A stretch of DNA of 64,000 nt from Halothiobacillus sp045689735. GTDB taxonomy: Bacteria; Pseudomonadota; Gammaproteobacteria; Halothiobacillales; Halothiobacillaceae. Below are positions 27,158-35,145 of this stretch, in pieces (position 1 is the stretch's first letter; each line of letters opens with the position of its first letter). The translations under genes and the position numbers were made by a program. The stretch is from contig NZ_CP142685.1 in NCBI RefSeq assembly GCF_045689735.1, forward strand, positions 1,612,001 to 1,676,000, read 5' to 3'. The notes under the pieces are model-generated. The model was not told the origin of the DNA and ran no database searches. It worked only from the letters and a program-made list of their open reading frames with translations.

Positions 27158-28215
27158 TGGTTCACCGCCGCGAAATCAATGCGCGGGTCAACCAGCACAT
27201 AGGCCAGATCCGACAGGAGTTTGCCGACCAAACCAATCAGTGTGAACACATAGAGCGTGCCCAACACGACGGGATAATCGCGCTGCATCACGGCGTTATA
27301 CGACAACAACCCCAGGCCATCGAGCGAGAAAATGGTTTCGATCAGCAGGCTGCCGGTAAAAAACGCGCCGATGAACGCGGCGGGGAAGCCCGTCACGATC
27401 GGAATCAGCGCGTTACGAAACACATGGCGGTACAGGATAGAGCGCTCCTCCAAGCCTTTCGCGCGCGCCGTCAGCACATACTGTTTGCGAATTTCCTCGA
27501 TGAAGCTGTTTTTGGTCAGCATGGTCATCACGGCAAAATTGCCGACCACCATCGCGGTCACCGGCAACACGAGGTGCCACAAATAATCCGTGACCTTGCC
27601 CCAGAGCGACAACTGGGCGAAATCATCGGAGGTCAGGCCGCGCAGTGGGAACCAGTGCCAGAAACTCCCGCCACCAAACAGCACGATCAACACGATGCCC
27701 AGCACGAAACTCGGGATCGCGTAGCCGATGAGAATCAGCGTACTGGTGACGGTATCGAACCGGCTGCCGTCGCGCACCGCCTTGGCGATCCCCAGAGGAA
27801 TCGATACGAGATAGGTCAGCAGAAATGTCCAGAGCCCGATGCTGATCGACACCGGCAGTTTTTCGAGAATCAGCTCGGTGACGGAGCGCTGATAGAAATA
27901 CGACTGGCCGAGGTTGAAGCTGAGGTAGTGGCCGATCATCGTCCAGAACCGCTGCCAGGCCGGCTGATCGAAGCCATAAAATGCGCGAATCTGCGCCAGT
28001 TGGTGCGGATCGAGCCCATGATCGCCGCGATACAGCCCGCCCGACAGCGCACCGCCGGATTCACTGCCCGCCGCCTGCCCCGCCGATTTAAGCTGCGCGA
28101 CGAGCTGTTCGACCGGCCCGCCCGGCACGAACTGGATGACCACGAACGACAGCGCCAGCACCCCGAACAGCGTCGGCAGCATCAGGAGCAGGCGCTGAAG
28201 GATATACCGACGCAT
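27154..28215 (-). CDS. yejB: ABC transporter permease YejB (peptide import)
   Basis: A 353-residue permease of the DppB/YejB type. Six helices are visible, starting with MRRYILQRLLLMLPTLFGVL and FVVIQFVPGGPVEQL, the usual N-terminus of the family. The EAA loop reads YVLTARAKGLEERSILYRHVFRNAL. It pairs with YejE to form the channel for peptides delivered by YejA. It begins 21 bases after the small Cys-rich lipoprotein gene and overlaps yejE. Confidence 0.94.
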   Translation of the reverse strand: MRRYILQRLLLMLPTLFGVLALSFVVIQFVPGGPVEQLVAQLKSAGQAAGSESGGALSGGLYRGDHGLDPHQLAQIRAFYGFDQPAWQRFWTMIGHYLSFNLGQSYFYQRSVTELILEKLPVSISIGLWTFLLTYLVSIPLGIAKAVRDGSRFDTVTSTLILIGYAIPSFVLGIVLIVLFGGGSFWHWFPLRGLTSDDFAQLSLWGKVTDYLWHLVLPVTAMVVGNFAVMTMLTKNSFIEEIRKQYVLTARAKGLEERSILYRHVFRNALIPIVTGFPAAFIGAFFTGSLLIETIFSLDGLGLLSYNAVMQRDYPVVLGTLYVFTLIGLVGKLLSDLAYVLVDPRIDFAAVNQ

Positions 28216-28236
28216 GGCGGGTATCGGGGGCGCGAA

Positions 28237-28857
28237 TCAGGGCTGGGTCGGCGCGGCGGCCGCTGGCGGCGGGGGCAGGGATTCGCAGTGCGCCACACAC
28301 ACCACCGATTTCTGCACCTGTCCACCGCAGCCCTGATAGCACTGTTCGTAATTCGACTGGCAGGCACAGGGCGCGTTGTCACAGCGTTCAGCAATCAACC
28401 GCGCCCGCTCCTCGGCCAGACTTGGCGCGCGCGGCGGGCTGGGCGGGTTGTCCTCCCAACCTCGGCCAAAATACCCCGGAGAAAACACCCAGCCATAACC
28501 CGGCACGAAGACCGGCTGGCCATATCCCCAGCCAAACCGGAGATTCTGGTTCAAATCGTATTGCTGCCGATCCCGCTCGTATTGCTGGCGCGCGCCTTCA
28601 TACTGTTGCAGCGCGGCTTCAAACGCCTGCTTCGCCGCTGGCTCGATGTTCGCCACGCAGGCTGTGCGCGTGGCCGCACATTGGTTCTGGCAGGCCGATA
28701 ACGCGGTACTGCACTGCGCCACACACTGCTGACCCGCCGGGGTGCTGGGCGGCACGAACTGGGTGTGCGTGGCGTATTGTGGCGGCGTGGCGCACCCGGC
28801 CAGCAACGCCAGCAGCAGCGCAATGCCGGAATTACGAAGAAGTTTGCGGTCGTTCAT
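28237..28857 (-). CDS. Cysteine-rich lipoprotein, function unknown
   Basis: A 206-residue protein of unrecognised family. From the ATG at 28857 it has a lipoprotein signal ending in ALLAGC, with the lipidated Cys at about residue 21. Beyond that are 12 cysteines in two groups: five in the stretch after the signal (C-x3-C-x6-C-x3-C-x6-C pattern) and seven near the C-terminus. Between them are a Gln/Tyr/Arg-rich coiled segment (QQYEGARQQYERDRQQY) and a Gly/Tyr/Trp/Phe-rich part. It lies between yejA and yejB, and its start overlaps the yejA end by 26 bases. Envelope location is inferred from the lipobox. Confidence 0.78.
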   Translation of the reverse strand: MNDRKLLRNSGIALLLALLAGCATPPQYATHTQFVPPSTPAGQQCVAQCSTALSACQNQCAATRTACVANIEPAAKQAFEAALQQYEGARQQYERDRQQYDLNQNLRFGWGYGQPVFVPGYGWVFSPGYFGRGWEDNPPSPPRAPSLAEERARLIAERCDNAPCACQSNYEQCYQGCGGQVQKSVVCVAHCESLPPPPAAAAPTQP

Positions 28858-30688
28858 GAGTTTGCCACCAGGTTTGCATCGCCCAAGAGAGCGCATCGAA
28901 ATACAAGGGTAAGGGTTCGTGAAAGCCGAAGCGGTTCCACCACGCCATGCGGTGGGCACCAATGTACCAGTTTGGCACCAGATATTCGCCCCAGAGCAGC
29001 ACCCGGTCGAGCGCGTGACACGCGCTGACCAGTGCCGCCCGATCGGGGGCGTAAATCACCCGGTCGATCAGCGCATCGACCACCGGGCTGTTCACCCCCA
29101 TGTAGTTGCTGGAGCCATCGGTGCGGGCGGCGGCAGAACCAAAACGATCCCGCAGTTCATTGCCCGGCGATTGCGAGGCGCCGTAGGCCACCACGGTCAT
29201 ATCGAAATCGAAACGGTCCAGTCGCTGCTGATACAGCGACACATCGATGGTGCGGTAACTGGCCTCGATGCCCAGGCGCTTGAGGTTATAAACATACGGC
29301 GCCACGATCCGTTCAAAGCCGCGCTGCGCCAGCAAAATCTCGAAGCGAAACGGCTGACCCTCGGCATTGATCAGGCGATCCTGCACCACCCGCCAGCCGG
29401 CCTCGGCCAGCAGCGACTGCGCCTTGAGCAGATTCTGCCGCTGTTCGGCCGCCGAATTGGCCACCGGCACCTGATACGGCGTGGTAAAGAGCGCAGCGGG
29501 CAACTGGGCACGATACGGCTCCAGCAGCGCCAGCTCCGCGCCCTGCGGCACGCCGGAACAGGCGAGTTCGCTATTGCTGAAGTAACTGTTACAGCGCGTG
29601 TATTGCCCATAAAACAAATGGGTGTTCGACCAACCAAAATCCAGCGCCAGATCCAGCGCGCGCCGCACCCGCACATCCGCGAACAGCGGGCGGCGGGTGT
29701 TCATGCCAAAACCCTGAATACCCGCGTTATTGCGGTGCGGAATCTCCCGCCGGATGATCCGCCCATCTGCAAAGGCCGCACCGGTGTAATCCCGCGCCCA
29801 GCGCTTGGAATTGGTTTCGTAGAACACATCGAACTCGCCGGCCTTGAATGCCTCCAGCGAGACCGTTTCATCCTTGAAATACTTGAAAATCAGCCGATCG
29901 AAATTGAATTGCCCCCGGCGCACATCCAGCGCCCGCGCCCAATAATCCGGGTTACGCTCATAATGAATGGTGTTGCCATAATCCACCGCGCCGACCTGAT
30001 ACGGGCCACTGGTAATAAACGCGGTGCGGCTCATTTGATCCAGCGTGCGGTGCTGCAAACTCCGCCGGGAAAATACCGGCAACTCGCCGATGATCAGATG
30101 CAATTCCGGGTTGACCTGCCGAAAGCGGAAGCGCAGCTGATCCGCCCCCACGCGCTCGGCACCGAGAATATCCGCCCAATACAGCCGATACCGGGGATGC
30201 GCCGCCGGACTCATCAATTGCTCGAAGCTGAACAGTACATCCTCCGCCGTCACCGGACTGCCATCCGCAAACCGGGCGGCGGGATTGATGCCAAAGCTGA
30301 TCGACAATCCATCCGGCGCCAGCTCCGCCCGATCCGCCAGCAGGCCATACACCGAAAACGGCTCATCCCAGGCACGCACGGTCAGCGTATCGAAGCACAG
30401 CTCATTCAGCCCAGCCGCCGGCAACCCCTTGAGTACGAAGGGATTGAGCGAATCGAAGCTGCCAAAGACGGACAGCGCCATCTGCCCGCCTTTCGGCGCA
30501 TCCGGGTTGACATAACGGAACGCGGTGAAATTCGCCGGATACTTGGGCGAATACCCCAAGGCTTCGGCCAAACCAGCCGCGCGGGCAGCCCCCGCAAGCC
30601 AGAAGCTGCCCACACCCGCCAACGCCGCCCGCAGGAAACGGCGGCGATCTGGGACATTCAGCGTGAACAAAGGCTCTATATTTGTCAT
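28832..30688 (-). CDS. yejA: Extracellular solute-binding protein YejA (oligopeptide)
   Basis: A 618-residue periplasmic binding protein of family 5 (YejA subgroup) that delivers peptides to YejBE. The start at 30688 gives a twin-arginine-like signal with RRRFLRA and a hydrophobic core ending in ARAA. The mature part begins GLAEALGYSPKYP and shows YVNPDAPKGGQMALSVFGSFDSLNPF, typical of YejA. Open frame continues to 30772, but that leaves the signal internal. It is the first gene of the operon and diverges from fabI; 129 bases separate the two starts. Confidence 0.92.
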   Translation of the reverse strand: MTNIEPLFTLNVPDRRRFLRAALAGVGSFWLAGAARAAGLAEALGYSPKYPANFTAFRYVNPDAPKGGQMALSVFGSFDSLNPFVLKGLPAAGLNELCFDTLTVRAWDEPFSVYGLLADRAELAPDGLSISFGINPAARFADGSPVTAEDVLFSFEQLMSPAAHPRYRLYWADILGAERVGADQLRFRFRQVNPELHLIIGELPVFSRRSLQHRTLDQMSRTAFITSGPYQVGAVDYGNTIHYERNPDYWARALDVRRGQFNFDRLIFKYFKDETVSLEAFKAGEFDVFYETNSKRWARDYTGAAFADGRIIRREIPHRNNAGIQGFGMNTRRPLFADVRVRRALDLALDFGWSNTHLFYGQYTRCNSYFSNSELACSGVPQGAELALLEPYRAQLPAALFTTPYQVPVANSAAEQRQNLLKAQSLLAEAGWRVVQDRLINAEGQPFRFEILLAQRGFERIVAPYVYNLKRLGIEASYRTIDVSLYQQRLDRFDFDMTVVAYGASQSPGNELRDRFGSAAARTDGSSNYMGVNSPVVDALIDRVIYAPDRAALVSACHALDRVLLWGEYLVPNWYIGAHRMAWWNRFGFHEPLPLYFDALSWAMQTWWQTHERPQTSS

Positions 30689-30817
30689 CCGAACCGGTAC
30701 ACTAGCAGGCCAACCACGCCTTCGGCACTTGCCTTGGCGACAACGAAATCCGCCAACGGCGGGCATTGGCACGGCACTGAAGCGCCGCGCTAATCACACT
30801 TCTTACAGGGGAATGAT

Positions 30818-31606
30818 ATGGGATTTTTGCAAGGTAAGCGGGCGCTCATCGTCGGAATCGCCAACAATCGCTCGATCGCCTCGGGCATTGCGGAAGCCAT
30901 GCACCGCGAGGGTGCCGAACTCGCCTTCACCTACCTGAATGACCGCTTCAAAGAGAAGGTGGAAAAAGCCACCGCTGAGCTCGGCTCTTCGATTTATCTA
31001 CCGCTCGATGCGACCTCGGACGAACAAATCGACGCGTTGTTTCCCGCGCTGGCCGAACACTGGCCTGAAGGGTTTGACATTCTGGTGCATTCCATTGCCT
31101 TTGCCCCACGCGAAGCACTGGATGGCGACTATCTCGATGGCATGTCGCGCGAAGCATTCCGGGTGGCGCACGATGTCTCCGCCTATTCCCTCGCCGCGCT
31201 GGCCAAGGCCGGCCGCAGCAGCATGCGCGACAACGGTGCCATCGTCACCCTGTCGTACCTGGGCGCCGAACGCGCCATGCCGAACTACAATGTGATGGGC
31301 GTAGCCAAAGCCGCGCTGGAAGCGAATGTGCGGTACCTCGCCGTTTCGCTCGGCGGGCGCGGCATCCGGGTCAATTCGATTTCCGCCGGCCCGATCAAGA
31401 CGCTCGCGGCCTCCGGCATCGGGGATTTCAAAGGCTTTCTGGACTATGTCGCCACCAACGCGCCCTTGAAACGCAATGTCACCATCGAGCAGGTCGGAAA
31501 CACCGCCGCATTCCTGTGCTCGGATCTCGCCTCCGGCATTACCGGCGAGAACCTCTATGTCGATTCCGGCTACTTCATCACCGGCATGGGGGAATGCCCG
31601 AAATAA
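30818..31606 (+). CDS. fabI: Enoyl-[acyl-carrier-protein] reductase (NADH) FabI
   Basis: A 262-residue SDR-type reductase that completes each round of type II fatty acid elongation and is the target of triclosan. The FabI-specific catalytic pattern is clear: Tyr147, Tyr157 and Lys164 (within SYLGAERAMPNYNVMGVAK), and the cofactor loop IVGIANNRSIASGIA. The C-terminus is normal (YVDSGYFITGM). AGGGG lies 7 bases before the ATG. A strong terminator follows, so it is probably monocistronic. Confidence 0.97.
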   Translation: MGFLQGKRALIVGIANNRSIASGIAEAMHREGAELAFTYLNDRFKEKVEKATAELGSSIYLPLDATSDEQIDALFPALAEHWPEGFDILVHSIAFAPREALDGDYLDGMSREAFRVAHDVSAYSLAALAKAGRSSMRDNGAIVTLSYLGAERAMPNYNVMGVAKAALEANVRYLAVSLGGRGIRVNSISAGPIKTLAASGIGDFKGFLDYVATNAPLKRNVTIEQVGNTAAFLCSDLASGITGENLYVDSGYFITGMGECPK

Positions 31607-31624
31607 ATTTTCGGCGACGACGAC

Positions 31625-31653
31625 AAAAAACCCGCCAATCGGCGGGTTTTTTC
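31625..31653. terminator. Bidirectional rho-independent terminator between fabI and the phoH-like gene
   Basis: AAAAACCCGCC, loop AATC, GGCGGGTTTTT forms a near-perfect hairpin with A-run and T-run flanks. It lies 19 bases after the fabI stop and before the end of the convergent PIN-PhoH gene, so it can serve both strands. Confidence 0.9.
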
Positions 31654-31677
31654 TTGCCCGTATCCGAACCGACGGCG

Positions 31678-33105
31678 TTACAACACCTCCGCCGCATGCT
31701 CGGCAAGACGGGAACGCTCGCCGCGCGCCAGGGTGATGTGCGCCCCATGCGGCCAGCCCTTGAAGCGATCGACCACGAAGGTCAGCCCGGAGGTTGTCTC
31801 GGTCAGATACGGCGTATCAATCTGTGCCACATTCCCGAGGCAGACCATCTTGGTGCCGGGACCGGCGCGCGTGATCAGGGTTCGCATCTGCTTGGCCGTG
31901 AGGTTTTGCGCCTCGTCAATGATGACAAACTTGTTTTGAAAAGTGCGCCCACGCATGAAATTCAACGAGCGAATCTTGATGCGCGAACGCAGCAGATCGT
32001 TGGTGGCGGCACGCTCCCACCCTCCACCGCCCGCCATATCCGTTTTCGCCAACACTTCGAGGTTATCCATCAGCGCTCCCATCCACGGGGTCATTTTTTC
32101 CTCTTCCGTGCCCGGCAGGAAGCCGATGTCTTCCCCCACGGGAATGGTGACGCGCGTCATGATGATTTCGCTGTAGCGATTTTTCTCCAGCGTGAGCGCC
32201 AGCGCCGCCGCCAGCGTGAGCAGGGTTTTCCCTGTGCCCGCCTGACCCAGCAAGGTCACGAAATCGACTTCCGGGTTCATCAGGTGATTCAGCGCGAAAC
32301 TTTGCTCGCGGTTGCGGGCGGTAATGCCCCACACCGATTGGCGCTCATGCTGATAATTCACGGCACTTTCGACCACCGCCGAGCCATCGGTATCAATCTG
32401 GCGGACAATCCCGGCAAACGGCGTCGCCCCTTCGATTTGCAGACAGAGATTCGGATACCAGTCCGCCGTTTGCGGGCCGCGAATCCGATAAAACGACCGG
32501 CCTTCTTCCTGCCAGGCTTCCAATGCCTTGCCGTGGGTTTCCCAAAACTGGTCGTCGAGCGACACGATGCCAGAATGCAGCAGGGACACATCGTCCAGCA
32601 CCTGATCGTTCTGGTAATCCTCCGCCTTCAGGCCGAGTGCCGTCGCCTTGATGCGCAGGTTGATGTCCTTGGAGACTAGGATGACATCGCGATCCGTGAT
32701 CCGATGCCGCAAAGCGAGGGTGATGCCAATAATCTGGTTATCTGGCCGCCCGCCCGGCATCCCGGCCGGCAAATCGAATGTTTCCACCGCCGTCTGTAAA
32801 AACAACCGGCCACTTTCACTGGCGCGCTCTCCGGGGCGCGGCTGCAAAGGGCTGTTAATCAACAGCCCCTGGTTGATATTCGCCAGGTCGGCATCCTGCA
32901 ACAGATCATCCAGGAATCGGCTGACCTGACGGACATTGCGCGCCGTCTCGCTGGTGCCTTTTTTCCCGTTATCCAGCTCTTCGATCACCACCATCGGCAA
33001 ATACAGGTCGTGCTCCATAAAGCGGAAAATCGCCGTCGGGTCGTGCATCAACACATTGGTATCGAGCACAAACAAGCACTTGCGCTGACGGGTGTTATTA
33101 ATCAT
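31678..33105 (-). CDS. PIN domain-PhoH ATPase fusion protein (PhoH2/YlaK type)
   Basis: A 475-residue protein. An N-terminal PIN nuclease domain (about 8-160) shows LFVLDTNVLMHDP, VVIEELDNGKKG and a late acidic VILVSKDINLRIKA. The C-terminal PhoH-like P-loop ATPase (about 250-470) shows LLGQAGTGKTLL (Walker A) and FVIIDEAQNLTAKQ (Walker B). Such PhoH2-like proteins have been reported as RNA helicase/ribonucleases; the activity of this one is inferred. It is distinct from the shorter PhoH of phosphate regulons. It converges on fabI. Confidence 0.9.
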   Translation of the reverse strand: MINNTRQRKCLFVLDTNVLMHDPTAIFRFMEHDLYLPMVVIEELDNGKKGTSETARNVRQVSRFLDDLLQDADLANINQGLLINSPLQPRPGERASESGRLFLQTAVETFDLPAGMPGGRPDNQIIGITLALRHRITDRDVILVSKDINLRIKATALGLKAEDYQNDQVLDDVSLLHSGIVSLDDQFWETHGKALEAWQEEGRSFYRIRGPQTADWYPNLCLQIEGATPFAGIVRQIDTDGSAVVESAVNYQHERQSVWGITARNREQSFALNHLMNPEVDFVTLLGQAGTGKTLLTLAAALALTLEKNRYSEIIMTRVTIPVGEDIGFLPGTEEEKMTPWMGALMDNLEVLAKTDMAGGGGWERAATNDLLRSRIKIRSLNFMRGRTFQNKFVIIDEAQNLTAKQMRTLITRAGPGTKMVCLGNVAQIDTPYLTETTSGLTFVVDRFKGWPHGAHITLARGERSRLAEHAAEVL

Positions 33106-33172
33106 CGGGCGGCTCCTTGTCGCAGAAAAATCATCAAACAGAGAAATCGTCGAGGCAGGGCTGGGTCAACAC

Positions 33173-33652
33173 TCAATCCATCCGCGCAGCCAATTCGGCC
33201 AGCACCGCCTCGGCATGACCGGGCACCTTCACCTTGCGCCAAATGTGCCGAATCATCCCAGCCGGATCGATCAAGAAGGTGCTGCGTTCAATGCCTTCAA
33301 ACGCCTTGCCATACATCTGCTTCATGCGGATCACATCGAAGGCACGACTCACCGATTGATCGGTATCCGCAATCAACGGGAAACTCAGCCCCTGTTTGCG
33401 GCAGAACGCCTCATGGCTGGCCAGCGAATCGGTGGACACGCCCACCACAGCGGCTCCGCACGCCGTAAATTCGGGCAGCAGGCGCTCAAAGTCCCGCGCT
33501 TCCGTGGTACAGCCGGGGGTGTTGTCCCGTGGATAAAAATAGAGTACCCACCAACGCCCGGCGTAGGTATCCGCATCAATAAAAAGCCCTCCCGCAGTAG
33601 CACCACGGAAGGGCGGAATCGCTTGGCCAAGGGTCACTCCGTACTCGGTCAT
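33173..33652 (-). CDS. bcp: Thioredoxin-dependent thiol peroxidase (Bcp/PrxQ)
   Basis: A 159-residue peroxiredoxin that reduces hydrogen peroxide and organic hydroperoxides using thioredoxin. The peroxidatic Cys lies in YPRDNTPGCTTEARDF; the usual PrxQ resolving Cys five residues later is absent (Asp-Phe instead), so resolution may differ, perhaps through one of the Cys further along. The start at 33652 gives MTEYGVTLGQ. It lies immediately downstream of the gcvR-like gene with its start 14 bases before that gene's end, the same pairing as gcvR-bcp in E. coli. Confidence 0.92.
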   Translation of the reverse strand: MTEYGVTLGQAIPPFRGATAGGLFIDADTYAGRWWVLYFYPRDNTPGCTTEARDFERLLPEFTACGAAVVGVSTDSLASHEAFCRKQGLSFPLIADTDQSVSRAFDVIRMKQMYGKAFEGIERSTFLIDPAGMIRHIWRKVKVPGHAEAVLAELAARMD

Positions 33653-33665
33653 CGGTCGATTTTCC

Positions 33666-34202
33666 TCATGACATGCCCCGCTCCGGCTCGATCGCCGCAT
33701 CGAGGTTCAACGCATCACACAAATCAAAAAAATCACTCTTGAACTGCCCCAAATGCGCATGCGCCGGCAGATCGACCGCGGCACGCAATTGGATCAGCTG
33801 TTCACTGCTGTGTTTCGGACGATAAGAGCGGGTGGACAATTCCCGCACCCCCACGCCCTGACGGGCGCAAAAGCGCACGATGGCCGCCGACATATCCGCC
33901 GATTCCAAGCCGATGGCATCCAGCACATAGGGCAACACGGCCTCATGCTCGGCTTGCCCCGCCTCCTGCTGTACCGAAATTTCAAGCTGCATGCGCTGGG
34001 CAAAATCCTTCAGCGCCGTTTCCACCCGCACCAGACGATCCCAATTGCCGCCAATCCGCAAGGCAAAAGCGCTCACGGCATCAAACGACATAAAGTGACT
34101 ATCCAGCGCCCGGCAGTGCTGTGCCGCAATCAAAGCGAGTAAATCCGCCAGCGTGCTGGAACGACAGGAGCCGAACAGGGTAACGACAAGATAGCTAGGC
34201 AT
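33666..34202 (-). CDS. gcvR: Glycine cleavage system regulator GcvR-like (double ACT domain)
   Basis: A 178-residue protein of the GcvR family, built from two ACT domains: residues 3-85 (YLVVTLFGSCRSSTLADLLALIAA) and about 95-175. E. coli GcvR binds glycine and antagonises GcvA at the gcv promoter. The start at 34202 gives MPSYLVVTLFG; the frame runs 45 bases further without support. The position directly before bcp matches gcvR-bcp synteny and supports the call. Whether a GcvA partner exists is not visible here. Confidence 0.8.
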   Translation of the reverse strand: MPSYLVVTLFGSCRSSTLADLLALIAAQHCRALDSHFMSFDAVSAFALRIGGNWDRLVRVETALKDFAQRMQLEISVQQEAGQAEHEAVLPYVLDAIGLESADMSAAIVRFCARQGVGVRELSTRSYRPKHSSEQLIQLRAAVDLPAHAHLGQFKSDFFDLCDALNLDAAIEPERGMS

Positions 34203-34459
34203 GAAACTCCGGTAACGCACAGTCAAAGAAGCGCCGACGCGCGCCATGGCCTTCGATCATAGAGGATTTCCCGCGAGACAGGTACACTCCGCGCCCGCAG
34301 GCGGTGATTATTCCGGGTATCCCACTCGGTTTATTAGCATTTGGCGATATAAGCGCGACTGATTCGTGATGAACTAAATCAGTTTGTCAGCGGTTACTGA
34401 TGCAAAGACAATGCCGCGTGCTGTTTTGAAAGAAAACCAACAAATTCGGGGTAAAACTC
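34203..34459. other. Divergent intergenic region, no gene seen
   Basis: These 257 bases separate the divergent gcvR-like and DUF302 genes and must hold both promoters. The part near 34330-34430 is relatively AT-rich and contains CTGATT and AATCAG arms at 34359-34381, but I could not assign a promoter with confidence. Confidence 0.6.
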
Positions 34460-35029
34460 ATGCGCAATCTTCTGAAAGCCTCGGTACTGGGTGCCGCGAT
34501 TCTTTCCCTCTCCGGCTGCGGCTTCCTGTCGATCAAGGACAAGCTCGATCCGCAAGCGATGGATGTTTACAGTGACCTGTACGATAAATTCGTCGCCAGT
34601 GGCGGGGATCTCGGTGCAGCCACCGTGTGGCGCATGGAAGTCAACAAAGGCTTGGGGCCCGATGACATCAAAAACAGCCTGGATTCTGCCGTGGTCGGCA
34701 CGGGTCTGAAAGATGTGGGCGTCATGCCGCTGTCCAAACAGCTAGAACTCGAAACCGGCAAGAAACAACTGTATCTCACCATCTATCAATACTGCAGCCC
34801 GCAAATTGCCCGTCAGGCCGTGGATTTCAGTCCGTACTTCTCAGCCTATCTGCCCTGCCGTATCGCCGTGGTCGAGGACAAAGAAGGCCGCTACTGGCTG
34901 TATGCTCTGAACATGGACATGTTCGTCCATGGCGGCAAAAACATGCCTGAGCCCTTCAAAACCAACGCCCAGCATGTTCGTGACTCTATCTACAAGATGA
35001 TGAAAGCGGCAGCCGAAGGCAGCTTCTGA
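34460..35029 (+). CDS. DUF302-family lipoprotein
   Basis: A 189-residue protein with a lipoprotein signal: MRNLLKASVLGAAILSLSGC, lipobox Cys20. The C-terminal half carries the DUF302 pattern (YQYCSPQIARQAV, AYLPCRIAVVED, GRYWLYALNMDMFV). DUF302 proteins are common in sulfur- and metal-oxidising proteobacteria; no activity is established. GGGG lies just before the ATG at a suitable distance. A strong terminator follows, so it is probably monocistronic. Confidence 0.82.
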   Translation: MRNLLKASVLGAAILSLSGCGFLSIKDKLDPQAMDVYSDLYDKFVASGGDLGAATVWRMEVNKGLGPDDIKNSLDSAVVGTGLKDVGVMPLSKQLELETGKKQLYLTIYQYCSPQIARQAVDFSPYFSAYLPCRIAVVEDKEGRYWLYALNMDMFVHGGKNMPEPFKTNAQHVRDSIYKMMKAAAEGSF

Positions 35030-35077
35030 GTTGTCTGCAATGCGCCCGGATGCCTGGGCGCGCGACGGAATCTTGAT

Positions 35078-35118
35078 AAAACAAAAAAACCTCGGCAGTT
35101 GCCGAGGTTTTTTGTTTT
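35078..35118. terminator. Rho-independent terminator after the DUF302 gene
   Basis: AAAAAAACCTCGGCA, then GTTGCCGAGGTTTTTTG forms a stem (CCTCGGCA/TGCCGAGG, short loop) with flanking A and T runs. It lies about 50 bases after the DUF302 stop and just before the end of the convergent LysR gene, so it can serve both. Confidence 0.88.
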
Positions 35119-35145
35119 CCCGCCCAACCGGTTGACAGGGGTTGA

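Noticed and set aside
27157..28701. A 514-codon plus-strand frame opposite yejB
   Set aside because: It mirrors yejB and the lipoprotein gene, with no domain of its own.
28919..30793. A 624-codon open frame on the plus strand
   Set aside because: It is antisense to yejA over its whole length. It is His/Arg/Gln-rich with no domain, as expected for the mirror of a GC-rich gene.
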